Assembly: GCA_021234155.1 (NCBI GenBank)
Contig: JAJEKV010000002.1
Coordinates: forward strand, 36,621,107-36,685,106
Direction of reading: 5' to 3'
Length of the DNA stretch: 64,000 nt
From: Isoetes taiwanensis
Lineage: Eukaryota; Streptophyta; Lycopodiopsida; Isoetales; Isoetaceae
The position numbers and the translations under genes were made by a program. A model generated the notes under the pieces. It ran no database searches and was not told the DNA's origin. It was given only the letters and a program-made list of their open reading frames with translations. Shown here piece by piece: positions 44,896 through 55,100 of this stretch; position 1 is the stretch's first letter; each line of letters opens with the position of its first letter.

Positions 44896-45328
44896 AATTT
44901 GAAACTAAATTAGTTTGCATCCACATTTTAAGCTACATACCCTTTATGAATCCATATTTCACACTATTTAACCTCATTGAACACTGCTATCTCTAACTGT
45001 CTAACACTGCTATATTCTATAAAACAGAGCAAAATTATGTTCTACAAAACGGACAATCAGAGCATTAACTGATGGTAATACTTAAAATTCATGCAAAGCA
45101 TAATAACTCAAATTCATGCAAAGCATAATAACTGAAGGCAAGGAAATAACTCAAATTCATGCAAGCATAATACTCTCTACACAGTGTGTATTCTGTGGCA
45201 AATTAAATACCTTGAATAGGGGTCTGATCAACGTCCTCTGAAACTTGAGAAGTGCCGGGTTTTGAGATTCCTCTTCCACCGCTTCCTCGGCCCCGTCCGC
45301 CTCGACCACCTCTCGTTTTAGAAGACAT

Positions 45329-46224
45329 CTCTGGAGTCGCCTAGTAACAGAGTTGGAAGGTCGCTCGGATACGCGCTCGAGCTGCTCGAAGAAATAGCTG
45401 CTCGAGCTGTTCGAGAAATAGCTGCCAAGAAATAGCTTTTTCTACCTGTACAAGAGAAATCTGAATTTCAAGAAAACACAATATGCAGTTTCGAAATATT
45501 CTTGACATATAAAAATAATAATGACGAAGATTCACTTTAAAAAAAAGAAAAAAGAACCCGTCCGCCGACTTCTTTCATTGAGTTTTTAAAATGCAATCTA
45601 CCGTGTTCTTGCATGATTACATTTATCCCGCCTAAATGTAATTAACCTAAACTTTCTTCTAACTCGAATTTTTCCCGACCGCCTGAGTTTCCATAGCGCC
45701 TGTGATTTCGAGAACTCGAATCAGCTTCTCAAGAATGGCTACAGAATTCTAATACTCATCTCATTCCGATAGCTTGAACATTAATTTCCAATAGTAGGTG
45801 TCTGAATAGCAATTGTCTGCAGTGTCGAAGATGAATGTTTCATGTTAACTACAAATCAGAAAAGGAAAGTAAGATTATGCAAGATCGACTCCATCGATCC
45901 GACTGCTTGCGGCATTACTAGAGAAAGAGGCTTTGCAATTGGAGAATTATGCGACCTTCACCACAGAGCTTGAGGCTTGTTTTGGATATATTGATAGATA
46001 GCGAATTGTCCTTGATTACCAATTAACCATCATTCAATTAAATTGGGATTATGTCTTAATTTTGGGATAAATTTCATATTGTATGTTTTTTATAGCATAT
46101 TCAAATTCACACAAACCAACTCAAAAGTATGAAAATGTAATCTCATATTATTTACAAAATAGTCAATATTTCACAATATAGCACCATATCATAAAAACGT
46201 GATGAAAAAAATTTACATAGTTAT
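45329..46224. other. 5' flank of the ParB-like gene
   Basis: A 26-base near-repeat (GCTCGAGCTG, then AAATAGCTGC, twice) lies at about 45375-45440 in the presumed leader. The rest is AT-rich with no gene or clear repeat. Confidence 0.45.
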
Positions 46225-46640
46225 TCAACTCTCTTCAAGCAACCCCAATGATATCATAACCTTCTTTCTGACATCCTGAGGTATTGTAATTCTCGCATTT
46301 CTAGCTGGAATAGTGTTTGGAGTCCATGAGTACAAAACACTTTCATAGTCTAGCCAAAGATCAGGATCACTCGGATTTCTCCTCCATCTCTTTGTCCAAC
46401 AATCTGAGTACCTTTCTTTATCCGATACGTTGGTCAACTGATGCATTGGACATCACCATTCTACCCGCACATGGTTGAAGTTAATATTACCTTCTTCTTT
46501 GCAAATATCAGAGATAGTGAACCCCAACCACACTGGATATGTATCTAAATCTGCTGGCTTTACTACCACAAATTGGTGGCATTCCAAGTCAGTGGAAGGT
46601 TCATAAGCATCCATGCCTAGAAACTTTGGCCTATTGTTCT
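46225..46640 (-). pseudogene. C-terminal gene fragment cut by the copia insertion
   Basis: Minus-strand frame from the copia edge to a stop at 46225: FLGMDAYEPSTDLECHQF, PADLDTYPVWLGFTISDICK, then NFNHVRVEW, an in-frame TGA, and CPMHQ to MISLGLLEES. The P-x-W-L/I-G ... V-x-W-x-P pattern is of the kind seen in small beta-barrel (BAH/Tudor-like) segments near the ends of some transposase-related plant proteins. I cannot name the family. The upstream half is not found to the right of the copia element, which has itself lost its outer end there. Confidence 0.45.
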
Positions 46641-46647
46641 TAGAACC

Positions 46648-47351
46648 TGTTAGGATCTATAATGCAATGTCTAGCTTATTCAATTATTCTACAGCAATAC
46701 AACCTTTCCATATATTCGAAATGAAGTTATAACACATATACAACCATTGAAAATGAAGAGAACTTTAACCAATGTATTGCCTTATTGTCCGACAGCTCGG
46801 GCATTCATATCACTATGAATCCATTACATCAGAATCATTTTTTCTGTCTATTCTCCTTCAATTTAAGTTCAGGTCCCCGATCCACAAGGAATCGGCACCG
46901 ATCAAACCACTATCGGCCCGCTCCATTCTAAGTTTGAATTGGAGCATGGCGCATTCTCATTCGACCGAGATTGAGAATTATTTTCATCAAATAAACACTA
47001 AGGTTCATACCCCATTAATGTTAACCTTTAAAACCATAGGTAAGTATTCGCCATCTTTAAGCCTTAGGCTTTAGAGTATTTTCACCTATTAGATCTTTGT
47101 CTTTTCTTCTGTCCATTCCTTTGATCATCACAGCACTGCCACTAGATAACTAAACGTCTGCAACTTTGTCCATGTTTTTAACAATGTCTAGGTATCATAG
47201 ATATATCTATCACAATCTGTATCCTTTTATGATCTCAGCTGCCAACAAAAAGACCTATAATGAACCTGTGTTCAGTACTTTATAAGAATGATCTTAATTC
47301 ACCACAGTAAATCATTCTAGCATTATTACAATATGAACCTTAACTCTCACA
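46648..47351 (-). repeat. copia 3' LTR (complete, 704 bp)
   Basis: In plus reading it begins TGTTAGGATCT and ends CTCTCACA. On the element strand the latter directly follows the purine run AAAGGGGAA (near 47352-47360), which fits a polypurine tract and fixes the inner end. Confidence 0.8.
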
Positions 47352-47870
47352 TTCCCCTTTCATATTGTAATCTCTGCAACTTATTAGCCTTCTCAAAAGT
47401 CTGAACCTTGCATCTGACAGTGGCTTTGTAAGGATATCTGCCAGTTGCTGATCTGTATGCACATATTGAACATGTATGATATTTTTATTTACTAAATTCC
47501 TGATGAAATGTGCTTCCAGTTCAATATGCTTAGTTCTCTCATGGAAAATGGGATTCTTTATCATTGCAATGCAGCTTTGGCTGTCAGAATACAAACTTAA
47601 AGGATCACTTTGATGTATTCCCAACTCATTCAATAATCTTATGCTCCAGACAATCTCTTTTGCTGCAAGAGTGGTTGTAGAGTATTCTGCTTCAGCAGAT
47701 GAGAGAGTTATAGCATTTTGCTTTTTGCATTTCCATGAGATAGGTCCTCCACCTAACATTAAAATAAACCCTGAAGTAGACTTTCTTTCATCAAGGTCGC
47801 CTCCCGAATCTGAATCACAATATGATTCTAAATCAAGATTGCTTGAAACATACATAATACCAATCAATGA
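47340..47870 (-). pseudogene. copia RNase H
   Basis: Shifted relative to RT. It has GIMYVSSNLDLESYCDSD, RKSTSGFILMLGGGPISW, LSSAEAEYSTTTLAAKEIVW, YSDSQSCIAM, HERTKHIELEAHFIR and QLADILTKPL, the full copia RNase H set. SDSGGD has Ser where most copies have Trp. It ends in GECES just before the polypurine tract. Confidence 0.92.
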
Positions 47871-49470
47871 CCCTTTTTGCTGCCTGCCAATGCATTATTC
47901 CAAAGTTGTTATTGTATCTGCTCAACATGTTAACAACAAAAGATATGTCTGGTCTTGTACAATTTGCTAGATAGAGTAAACAACCAACCAATTCCCTGTA
48001 AGGTAATTCTTGTACTTCAATTCTTTCTTTATCATTCTGGGGGCAATGTTCTTTTGACAACCTACTTCCTGGCACCATAGGAGTTTTCACAGCTTTGCAA
48101 TCTTCCATGTTAAACCTCCTTAGTATTCCCATGATGTTTTGACTCTGAGACAATGCCATTATTTTGTTCTTCCTGTCCCTTTGTACTTCAATACCTAGGA
48201 ATTTTTTTAATTCCCCTAAATCCGTCATTTTGAACTTGTTCTTCAGTATATCTTTGCATTTCTGCAATATGCTCAAATTACTGCTTACCATCACATTGTC
48301 ATCAACATATAATGCTATGTAGCAGAATTCTGAATCTTCACTAAACAAATAGACATTCCCATCATCTTTGAGTTTTATAAATCCTTGTTCTCTTAAATAT
48401 GAATCCATACATAAGTACCACTGTCTTGGGGATTGTTTCAATCCGTACACTGCCCTTTTTAATTTCCAAACCTTGTCTTTACCTTGTTCAAAACCAGGGG
48501 GCTGCTTCATGTAAATATCTTCTTCCAATTTTGCATTAAGAAAAGCAGTGGTGACGTCCATATGATGTGCCTCCAGATCTTTTGCATTTACCATTGCTAG
48601 CAGCATTCTAATGCTGGTCAATTTCACAATAGGGGAAAATGTATCCTCATAATCAATCCCTGGTTTTTGAGAGAATCCTTGTGCTACAAGTCTGGCCTTA
48701 TGTTTGATTAAGTTTCCTTCATTTCCTTGTTTCACTTTAAAAATCCATTTGCAGCCAACTGCACTTCTGCCCTTAGGAAGATCTATTAATTCAAATGTTT
48801 CTTTTTTCCTGAAAGCATTTAACTCCTCTTCCATAGCATTAATCCATTCCTTTGCCTCTGAGCTATTCAAAGTTTCTTCAACTATCTTAGGTACTTCATA
48901 ATCAACCATTGCCAATATTTCTATAAGATTTATTTCATTTGCATTATGTTTTAACCTCCTACTTCTACCTGTTTGATCCCTGCCAAATAATTCATTACTA
49001 ACCTCTTTTGCTTCATCTTGTAATATTTGTGAATTTGTCCTCCTTGTAGGCTTAGCCTTGCCCTCGATTCTTTGCTCCTCATTTTCTTCTTGTACTTGTA
49101 TTTCCTGCAAATTAGTTGCTTCATTTTCCTGCAAATCCTTTGGGTTAGTTTCAGAATTATCATCATCATATATATTAGATAACGTTTCTAGTTGTTCCAG
49201 ATTTTGAGCTGTTTCCCTTTCTTCTGTTGGTGCCGCATGTAATTTTGTATCTTTGTATTGTTGTCCTTCATCAAAAAGAACATCCCTACTGATCACAACT
49301 TTCCTTTTAGCAGGGTCAAATAGCCTATAAGCTTTAGATTGCTCATCATATCCCACAAGATATGCAATCCTTGCTCTATCATCAAGTTTTTGCCTTTGTT
49401 CCTTAGGAACATGCACAAAACTTAAACATCCATAGCTTTTAAGCTTTTCAAGATTAGGTTTCTTACCCGA
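47833..49470 (-). pseudogene. copia reverse transcriptase
   Basis: In frame with the integrase part after one TAG. It starts SGKKPNLEKLKSYGC, the end of integrase. RT blocks are WIFKVKQ, DTFSPIVKLTSIRMLLAM, HHMDVTTAFLNAKLEEDIYM, AVYGLKQSPRQWY and the catalytic YVDDNVMVSS. It runs to HWQAAKRV, then leaves the proper frame. A deletion of roughly 20 bases (the usual LRYLKGT segment is missing) shifts the frame into the RNase H part. Confidence 0.92.
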
Positions 49471-51579
49471 CTACAGCATCTCTGGTATTGAACCATTTAT
49501 GCTTGCTGAAGGAATCATATTTTGTACTTCTACTGCAGTTCTAACTGCCTCTTCCCATAGATAGTTTGGAAGGCCCGTGTGTTTAAGCATTGCCCTTACT
49601 GCATTCAATATGGTTCTGTTTTTCCTTTCTGCTACACCATTCTGTTGAGGAGAATGAGAGCAAGTCAACTGTCTTTTAATTCCCCTGGACCTACAAAAGA
49701 TCTTAAATCTTCCAGATAGGTATTCTCCACCTCTATCTGATCGTATACACTTTACTTTATTTCCAATTTCAAGCTCAACCTCTGCTATAAATTCCTTGAG
49801 TGCTTCAAAAGCCTCATCCTTGGTTCTCAAGCATTTTACCTTTGTTTTTCGGCTGAAGTCATCTATAAAGGTAATGAAATATTTCTTTCCTGTGATTCCC
49901 CTTACATCAAGAGGTCCACATAAATCAGTGTATACAACTCCCAATACTTCCTTTGCTCTTTTGTTTGATTTTTTAAAAGGTAATCTAGCAAGCTTTCCAA
50001 CCATGCAACCATAGCAAAATTTATGCTCATTGTCCAATTTGCAATCTTCGATTAGCCCCTGTTTTACCATAGCCTGTATATTCTTATTGCTGGCATGGCA
50101 CAATCTTTGATGCCACACACTAATATCAGAAGCTATAATTGCATTTACACATGGTAGATGATTATTTTCAAAGCCAAAAAGATTGCCAACCCTTTTTCCC
50201 AGAAATTTGATTTCATTATCTGGAGAAACAGTACATCTCAATCTGTCAAAATTGACAGTATAACCCATGTCCACAAGTTGGCTCACGGATATTAAATTTC
50301 TCACTAAAGAAGGTACACATAAAACATCTCTTAAAACTACTGCTTTGCCTTGTAAATCAAATAGCTCAAGTGTTCCTGAACATTGAACCCTTTGCAAATC
50401 TCCATTTCCTAGTTTGATAAAGCCTCCTTTTTCTGTTTTTCCATCTCCAAGTAACTTAGCTGAGCTAGTTACTATTTTCTCTGCTCCACTATCTAGGATC
50501 AGCAAGTTTTTTGCATCATTAGATTCCTTATTTGAAATATTCAAAACATCATTACATACCTCAGCATCTTCATCATTTTCACTTGATTCCTCTTCGATTT
50601 CTTGTGTTAAATTCACTGCTGTCTCTTGTCTTCCAGCTCCTCTTACTTGCTTCCCTCTTCCCCTGCTAGATTTGCTTCTTTTTCCTTTGCTGCTTGAGCA
50701 TCTATTTGCATAATGGCCCTTGCCACCACAGTTGAAACATTCCACATTTTTGAGCTTAGGACAATCAGCTTTGAGATGACCAGAATCCTTACAGTGATAG
50801 CATGGCCCTATATTCCTTTTTGATTTTCCCTGAATTGAGCTGTTACCTTTGTACTTAGATCGACCTGCATATAGTACTTCCACATTCTCATCAAAGTCAT
50901 CATTTAGTACTTTATTCTGCTCGAATTCTGTCCTTATCATTTCTTCTGCACTTTCTCTAGTTTTGGCTACATTCCTTATTAATGTAGCAAGTTGTTTATT
51001 GTCTCCTACTGCCCTAGCAACATGCAACAACTTCTGTTGGTCAGTCATGACAACTCCTGCTCCCTCAAGATCAGCTATAATATTGTCAAACCTTGAAAAA
51101 AAATTAGTTAGATCATCTTCTTCCCTAAGCCTGAGTTTTCTCAATTCTTTATCCAAAATATCAATTTGGGAAGAACCTTTCCCTTCAAAGTGTTTCAGCA
51201 GGTACCTCCAAATCTCTCCAGGACTTTTACCTCTTATTTTTAAGAGGATTGATGCTCCAACTTTGCTGGTCAAAATTGCATATGCTTCCTTAACTTTTGC
51301 TTTGTCAATTCTGCCACTATCTCCACTTGTTGCAGTTGCATCTAATTCCCCTGCTGTAGATGCCTCTCCAGAAGGGCTATTCTCCCTTCTTCCTGCAACC
51401 ATACTAACCAAACTATTAGTATTATCAGGATTTCCATCTTCTAGTAAATCCCACAAATTTTCATTTTCAAGAACATTTTTCATTTGTTCTTTCCAGATCT
51501 GAAAACCTGGACCTCCCTCATAGGTCTTGATTCCACTGAGCAAAGCAGCTTCAAACCTGCTAGACATTCTGAGTAGCAT
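49471..51579 (-). pseudogene. copia gag-protease-integrase frame, stopped in integrase
   Basis: 702 codons. Gag (ILTSKVGASILLKIRGKSPG, LLHVARAVGDNK) is followed by two knuckles, CYHCKDSGHLKADC and CFNCGGKGHYANRC. The protease has LLILDSGAEKIV. The integrase has the HHCC finger (WHQRLCHAS, then CYGC) and the acidic core (VYTDLCGPL, FIDDFSRK, IRSDRGGEYLSG, SPQQNGVAERKNRT). A TAG at 49471-49473 lies where copia proteins usually have Trp (before SGKKPNLEKL); the frame then stays open into RT. Start MLLRM at 51579; MSSRF at 51567 is an alternative. Confidence 0.92.
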
Positions 51580-51580
51580 G

Positions 51581-51592
51581 GCTCTGATACCA
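51581..51592 (-). promoter_or_regulatory. copia primer-binding site
   Basis: On the element strand TGGTATCAGAGC, complementary to the 3' end of initiator tRNA-Met, one base after the LTR. Confidence 0.93.
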
Positions 51593-51593
51593 C

Positions 51594-52157
51594 TGTTAGG
51601 ATCTACAATGCAATGTCTAGCTTATTCAATTTTTCTATAGCAATACAACCTTTGCATATATTCGAAATGAAGTTATAACACATATACAACCATTGAAAAT
51701 GAAGAGAACTTTAACCAATGTATTGCCTTATTGTCCGACAGCTCGGGCATTCATATCACTATGAATCCATTACATCAGAATCATTTTTTTCTGTCTATTC
51801 TCCTTCAATTTAAGTTCAGGTCCCCGATCCACAAGGAATTGGCACCGATCAAACCACTATCGGCCCGCTCCATTCTAAGTTTGAATTGGAGCATGGCGCA
51901 TTCTCATTCGACCGAGATTGAGAATTATTTTCATCAAATAAACACTAAGGTTCATACCCCATTAATGTTAACCTTTAAAACCATAGGTAAGTATTCGCCA
52001 TCTTTGAGCCTTAGGCTTTAGAGTATTTTCACCTATTAGATCTTTGTCTTTTCTTCTGTCCATTCCTTTGATCATCACAGCACTGCCACTAGATAACTAA
52101 ACGTCTGCAACTTTGTCCATGTTTTTAACAGTGCCTAGGTATCAAAGATATATCTAT
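51594..52157 (-). repeat. copia 5' LTR, outer ~140 bp missing
   Basis: Aligns with 46648-47210 of the 3' LTR, then similarity stops at GATATATCTAT/GAACG. The part equivalent to 47211-47351, including the TGTGAGAG terminus, is absent. The U3 promoter end is therefore lost and this copy should not be transcribed normally. Confidence 0.8.
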
Positions 52158-55100
52158 GAACGTATGCGAAAACAAGAGGAAATACTATGAAAATACATGA
52201 GAAATATGCGAGAAAACTGAATATGATATCAATAGCAGAGTAGGAAAACAGGAGTCAAAGGACTATCATGAATACAAGAACATGAGCTAGAAACCTCAAG
52301 GCCTCTAGAACTTTTTGCAAGGTTCAAAGAATACTCTATAAGAATATAGCTGGCGATCGTATACATGTGATATATGTATGATCATCACAACAACAGAGGA
52401 AGACGAATCAAACAAGATGTAACCATAGACACAAGTAAAATAGACCATCAGCCAGTCTCATTTCAGTCAAAGAAGATCAGTGAGTCAATGTCTTCATTGA
52501 TAGCAGAAGCTTCTACAACTTCATCTTATCAAAAGCAGCAGAAAAGCTTAAGATACCCACGAAGGATGTGAAGAAGGGTAAATTCAGATTGATAACTAGT
52601 TGAATATCAAGTATTTTTCCAAATATACATGTAGACATATCGACATAGATTAAGATCATTGCATAAAGAAAGCATGACATTATCATAGGCATGAACTGGC
52701 ATGGATAAAATTGGAGCCTCATAAAATGCTAGAACCGGACAGTCTCAGTAAATCTTAGGGATCAGGGTCCTTATCGAAGTCTAGAATGATGTCTTTAGAA
52801 CAACTTAATTCAACAATAAATAAGGGCGAGGTATTGCTCATTTATGAAGACTCGAATCAGATGCAATTTAAATAGAAGAACTAGAATCGGGATTGAGAAC
52901 TAGAATCAACAAAAAAACTAGAGAGCAAAGCCTAGAACGTTATAAACTAATTTGGGATAGTAAAGAGAATCCTGAACTAGAGGTGCTATATTTGCTTTTG
53001 TCTGATACCAAGTTGCTCACTTCTTCAACTTGGTTTGGAGTTGATAGCATAAGGCTTTGACGTGCTCTATATCGTGCATCATATTCTTCTATATCCTTGT
53101 GAGATTCTCCATAAGGAAAACCTTTAAAGAATTAGACCAGAACTAGAACTAGAATTAAAGGAAACAAGAACTAGACCAGAACAAATTAAAAAATTCTACT
53201 TTGAGCTGTCATAAATCTATGAACGGCATACAAGAACTACAATACGAAATACTCAAGAAGAATCAAGAATCTATATAGACTAAAAACATGTACATGACCA
53301 TGAAGGACACAAAAGAGCAAGAGAACTTGGATAAGAGCGGTTCAGAATTGGCAAAATCGTTTTATGATCCTGGAATAATCCTTGTATGCTTAGAGATCCA
53401 TTATGCATGATTACCATTGCAATAACTGAAATTGAAATATGAATACAAGTGGGGGCACCTACTATAGATGATGGTGTATTTGGAGCTATAATAGATCAAG
53501 AATTGGGGTTGCGAGTAATTGGAATGAAATCCTGAATTGAATATAAAGCTGATGGCCAACCATTCAACTATATTTGCCCTATCTCTTACCCTTTTTGAAA
53601 TATACATAGATGCACTTCAAGAATTTATACATGGAACAAAAGGAGATGCAGATGCACCAACACTGGGAGACACAATAGTGCCAATAATTCTATGTGCAGA
53701 TGCTCTAGACGAGAAGGATGCACAGAATATTGAAAGTAATAGAGGAATTTTATGCAGAGATAGGTCTGATAGTTAACATGACCACGATAAAAATAGGGAC
53801 CTTCGGCATGAAGACAAAGCACAAACTGTTCTAATAGCCAACATAATACAAATATTTAGGACATGAGACATGGAGTAGGAAAATGGTCTAAGGGGGCGCA
53901 TATTCAAGCAGCCATAGGTAATTATTACGTCATGAAATGTTATTGCAACAAGAACAAGATCATAGACTGGGAAATCAAATCATACTTGTATAACATTCTA
54001 GTAGTCAACACAACTATATGGATGCGAGGCATGGTGGCAAGAATTCACAAATTATAAATGGGACAATCAAGAAGGAACACTCTGCCAGTGGCACTATCAA
54101 GACTTCCAAGTTAGAATAAACACATCGACAACCACATTAGCATATAAAATAGGCCAAAGCCCATGAAGATTAGGGTATGCTATTATGCCACTGGGGCATA
54201 CATGCGACATCACACATCACACTTAACATGCTATCAAACGACTTCATATTCAATATATAAAAATGAACAAAGAAGCTTAAATTGCATGGTGTGTATATGT
54301 AATGTACATTAATTAGTGATCGTCAAGTGATAATGAAGACAACGAGCTTGTATAATTTGCAAAAGGATGTCAGATAGGGACAAGATGAATAATATGACTC
54401 TAATGAGAAACACAAACTAGTGATAAAAAAGTAGATGAAGCAGAAGGAATAAAATGAAGTGCATAAGCATAATGTCACTTGAAGATGCTGAGCCCGAATA
54501 AACTTAAGGGACAATAGAAATCACTCTTGGTGGTATAAGGACAAGGGACTCTTATTGACCATAAAAAGAATAGAGTATGATGAGCCAAACGAAAGAAGAA
54601 GAAACCTCAAACTGGAAAACACTCATGACAGTGATATAGAGAAGTTAGTCTAAGTTAGAAAAAATAAGCAAGAATCCAACATGATGGGGAAGATACAAAA
54701 GAACTCTTGATTAGATAAAATCTATTTGCTGCAATAGTGAAGAAGATAATAAGAAATATGCTAGATTCCTCGATCAAAGATGATAAGGGCATAGCATAGT
54801 TATGTAAATGTATCCTTGTTGGCTCTTCATTACAACTGCAAGAGACTCATGGAGGGCAACAATTTTTGCATCATGCATACCATAGGGGTAACTATTGTAC
54901 TTGCATAACTAATAGCCTATAGTCTTGAATAAGGGAGAAACTAGAGGATGAGGGTTGAAGAACCAAGAAATCAAGCAATAATATCCTTTTCTTTTACTAC
55001 CAAGTCTAGTCTTCATATTCTATTTACAATAAAAGGCTCAAAACATACCCCAAAAAGTGATGGAAAATACGTAAAATCAGGGGATCGTAGGTCTAGCCTG

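Larger units (their letters stand above)
42746..45328 (-). pseudogene. broken gene with ParB/DGQHR-like domain
   Basis: First exon 45328-45211 (ATG; MSSKTRGGRGGRGRGSGGRG, an RGG-type tail), intron 44762-45210 (GTATTT...TTTGCAG) joining in frame (phase 1) to VPKRKKTPNN. Exon 2 then reads an acidic region, CFKYGGPTNIAVMPISICQG, YDPAHAMEIVQSMISNPGQM and KFVIIDGQHSVEAALIRQAE. The last two resemble the ParB/Srx-fold N-terminal domain (DGQHR type). A frame change near 44455, TAG near 44132, TGA near 43889 and a frame change near 43740 interrupt it. After an intron (about 43275-43643, approximate phase) a last exon to 42746 has a Lys-rich patch and VWQKWNEFWDTYN. ParB-fold proteins bind DNA or CTP, or act as nucleases; the role here is unknown. 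Confidence 0.5.
46648..52157 (-). mobile_element. Ty1/copia retrotransposon, nearly full length, inactive
   Basis: Minus-strand order 5' LTR (truncated), primer-binding site, gag-protease-integrase, reverse transcriptase, RNase H, 3' LTR, which is the copia order with integrase before RT. LTRs match at about 98% by eye (some ten substitutions and one indel in 563 bases), so the insertion is recent. The reading frame has a TAG inside integrase and a small deletion between RT and RNase H. A target duplication cannot be seen because the outer end of the 5' LTR is missing. Confidence 0.93.

Noticed and set aside
46648-47212. Copia LTR of 565 bp ending CTATCA
   Set aside because: The inner end is better placed at 47351, next to the AAAGGGGAA purine run; the shorter match reflects truncation of the other LTR. 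A GAACC/GAACG near-match at the ends was therefore not taken as a target duplication.
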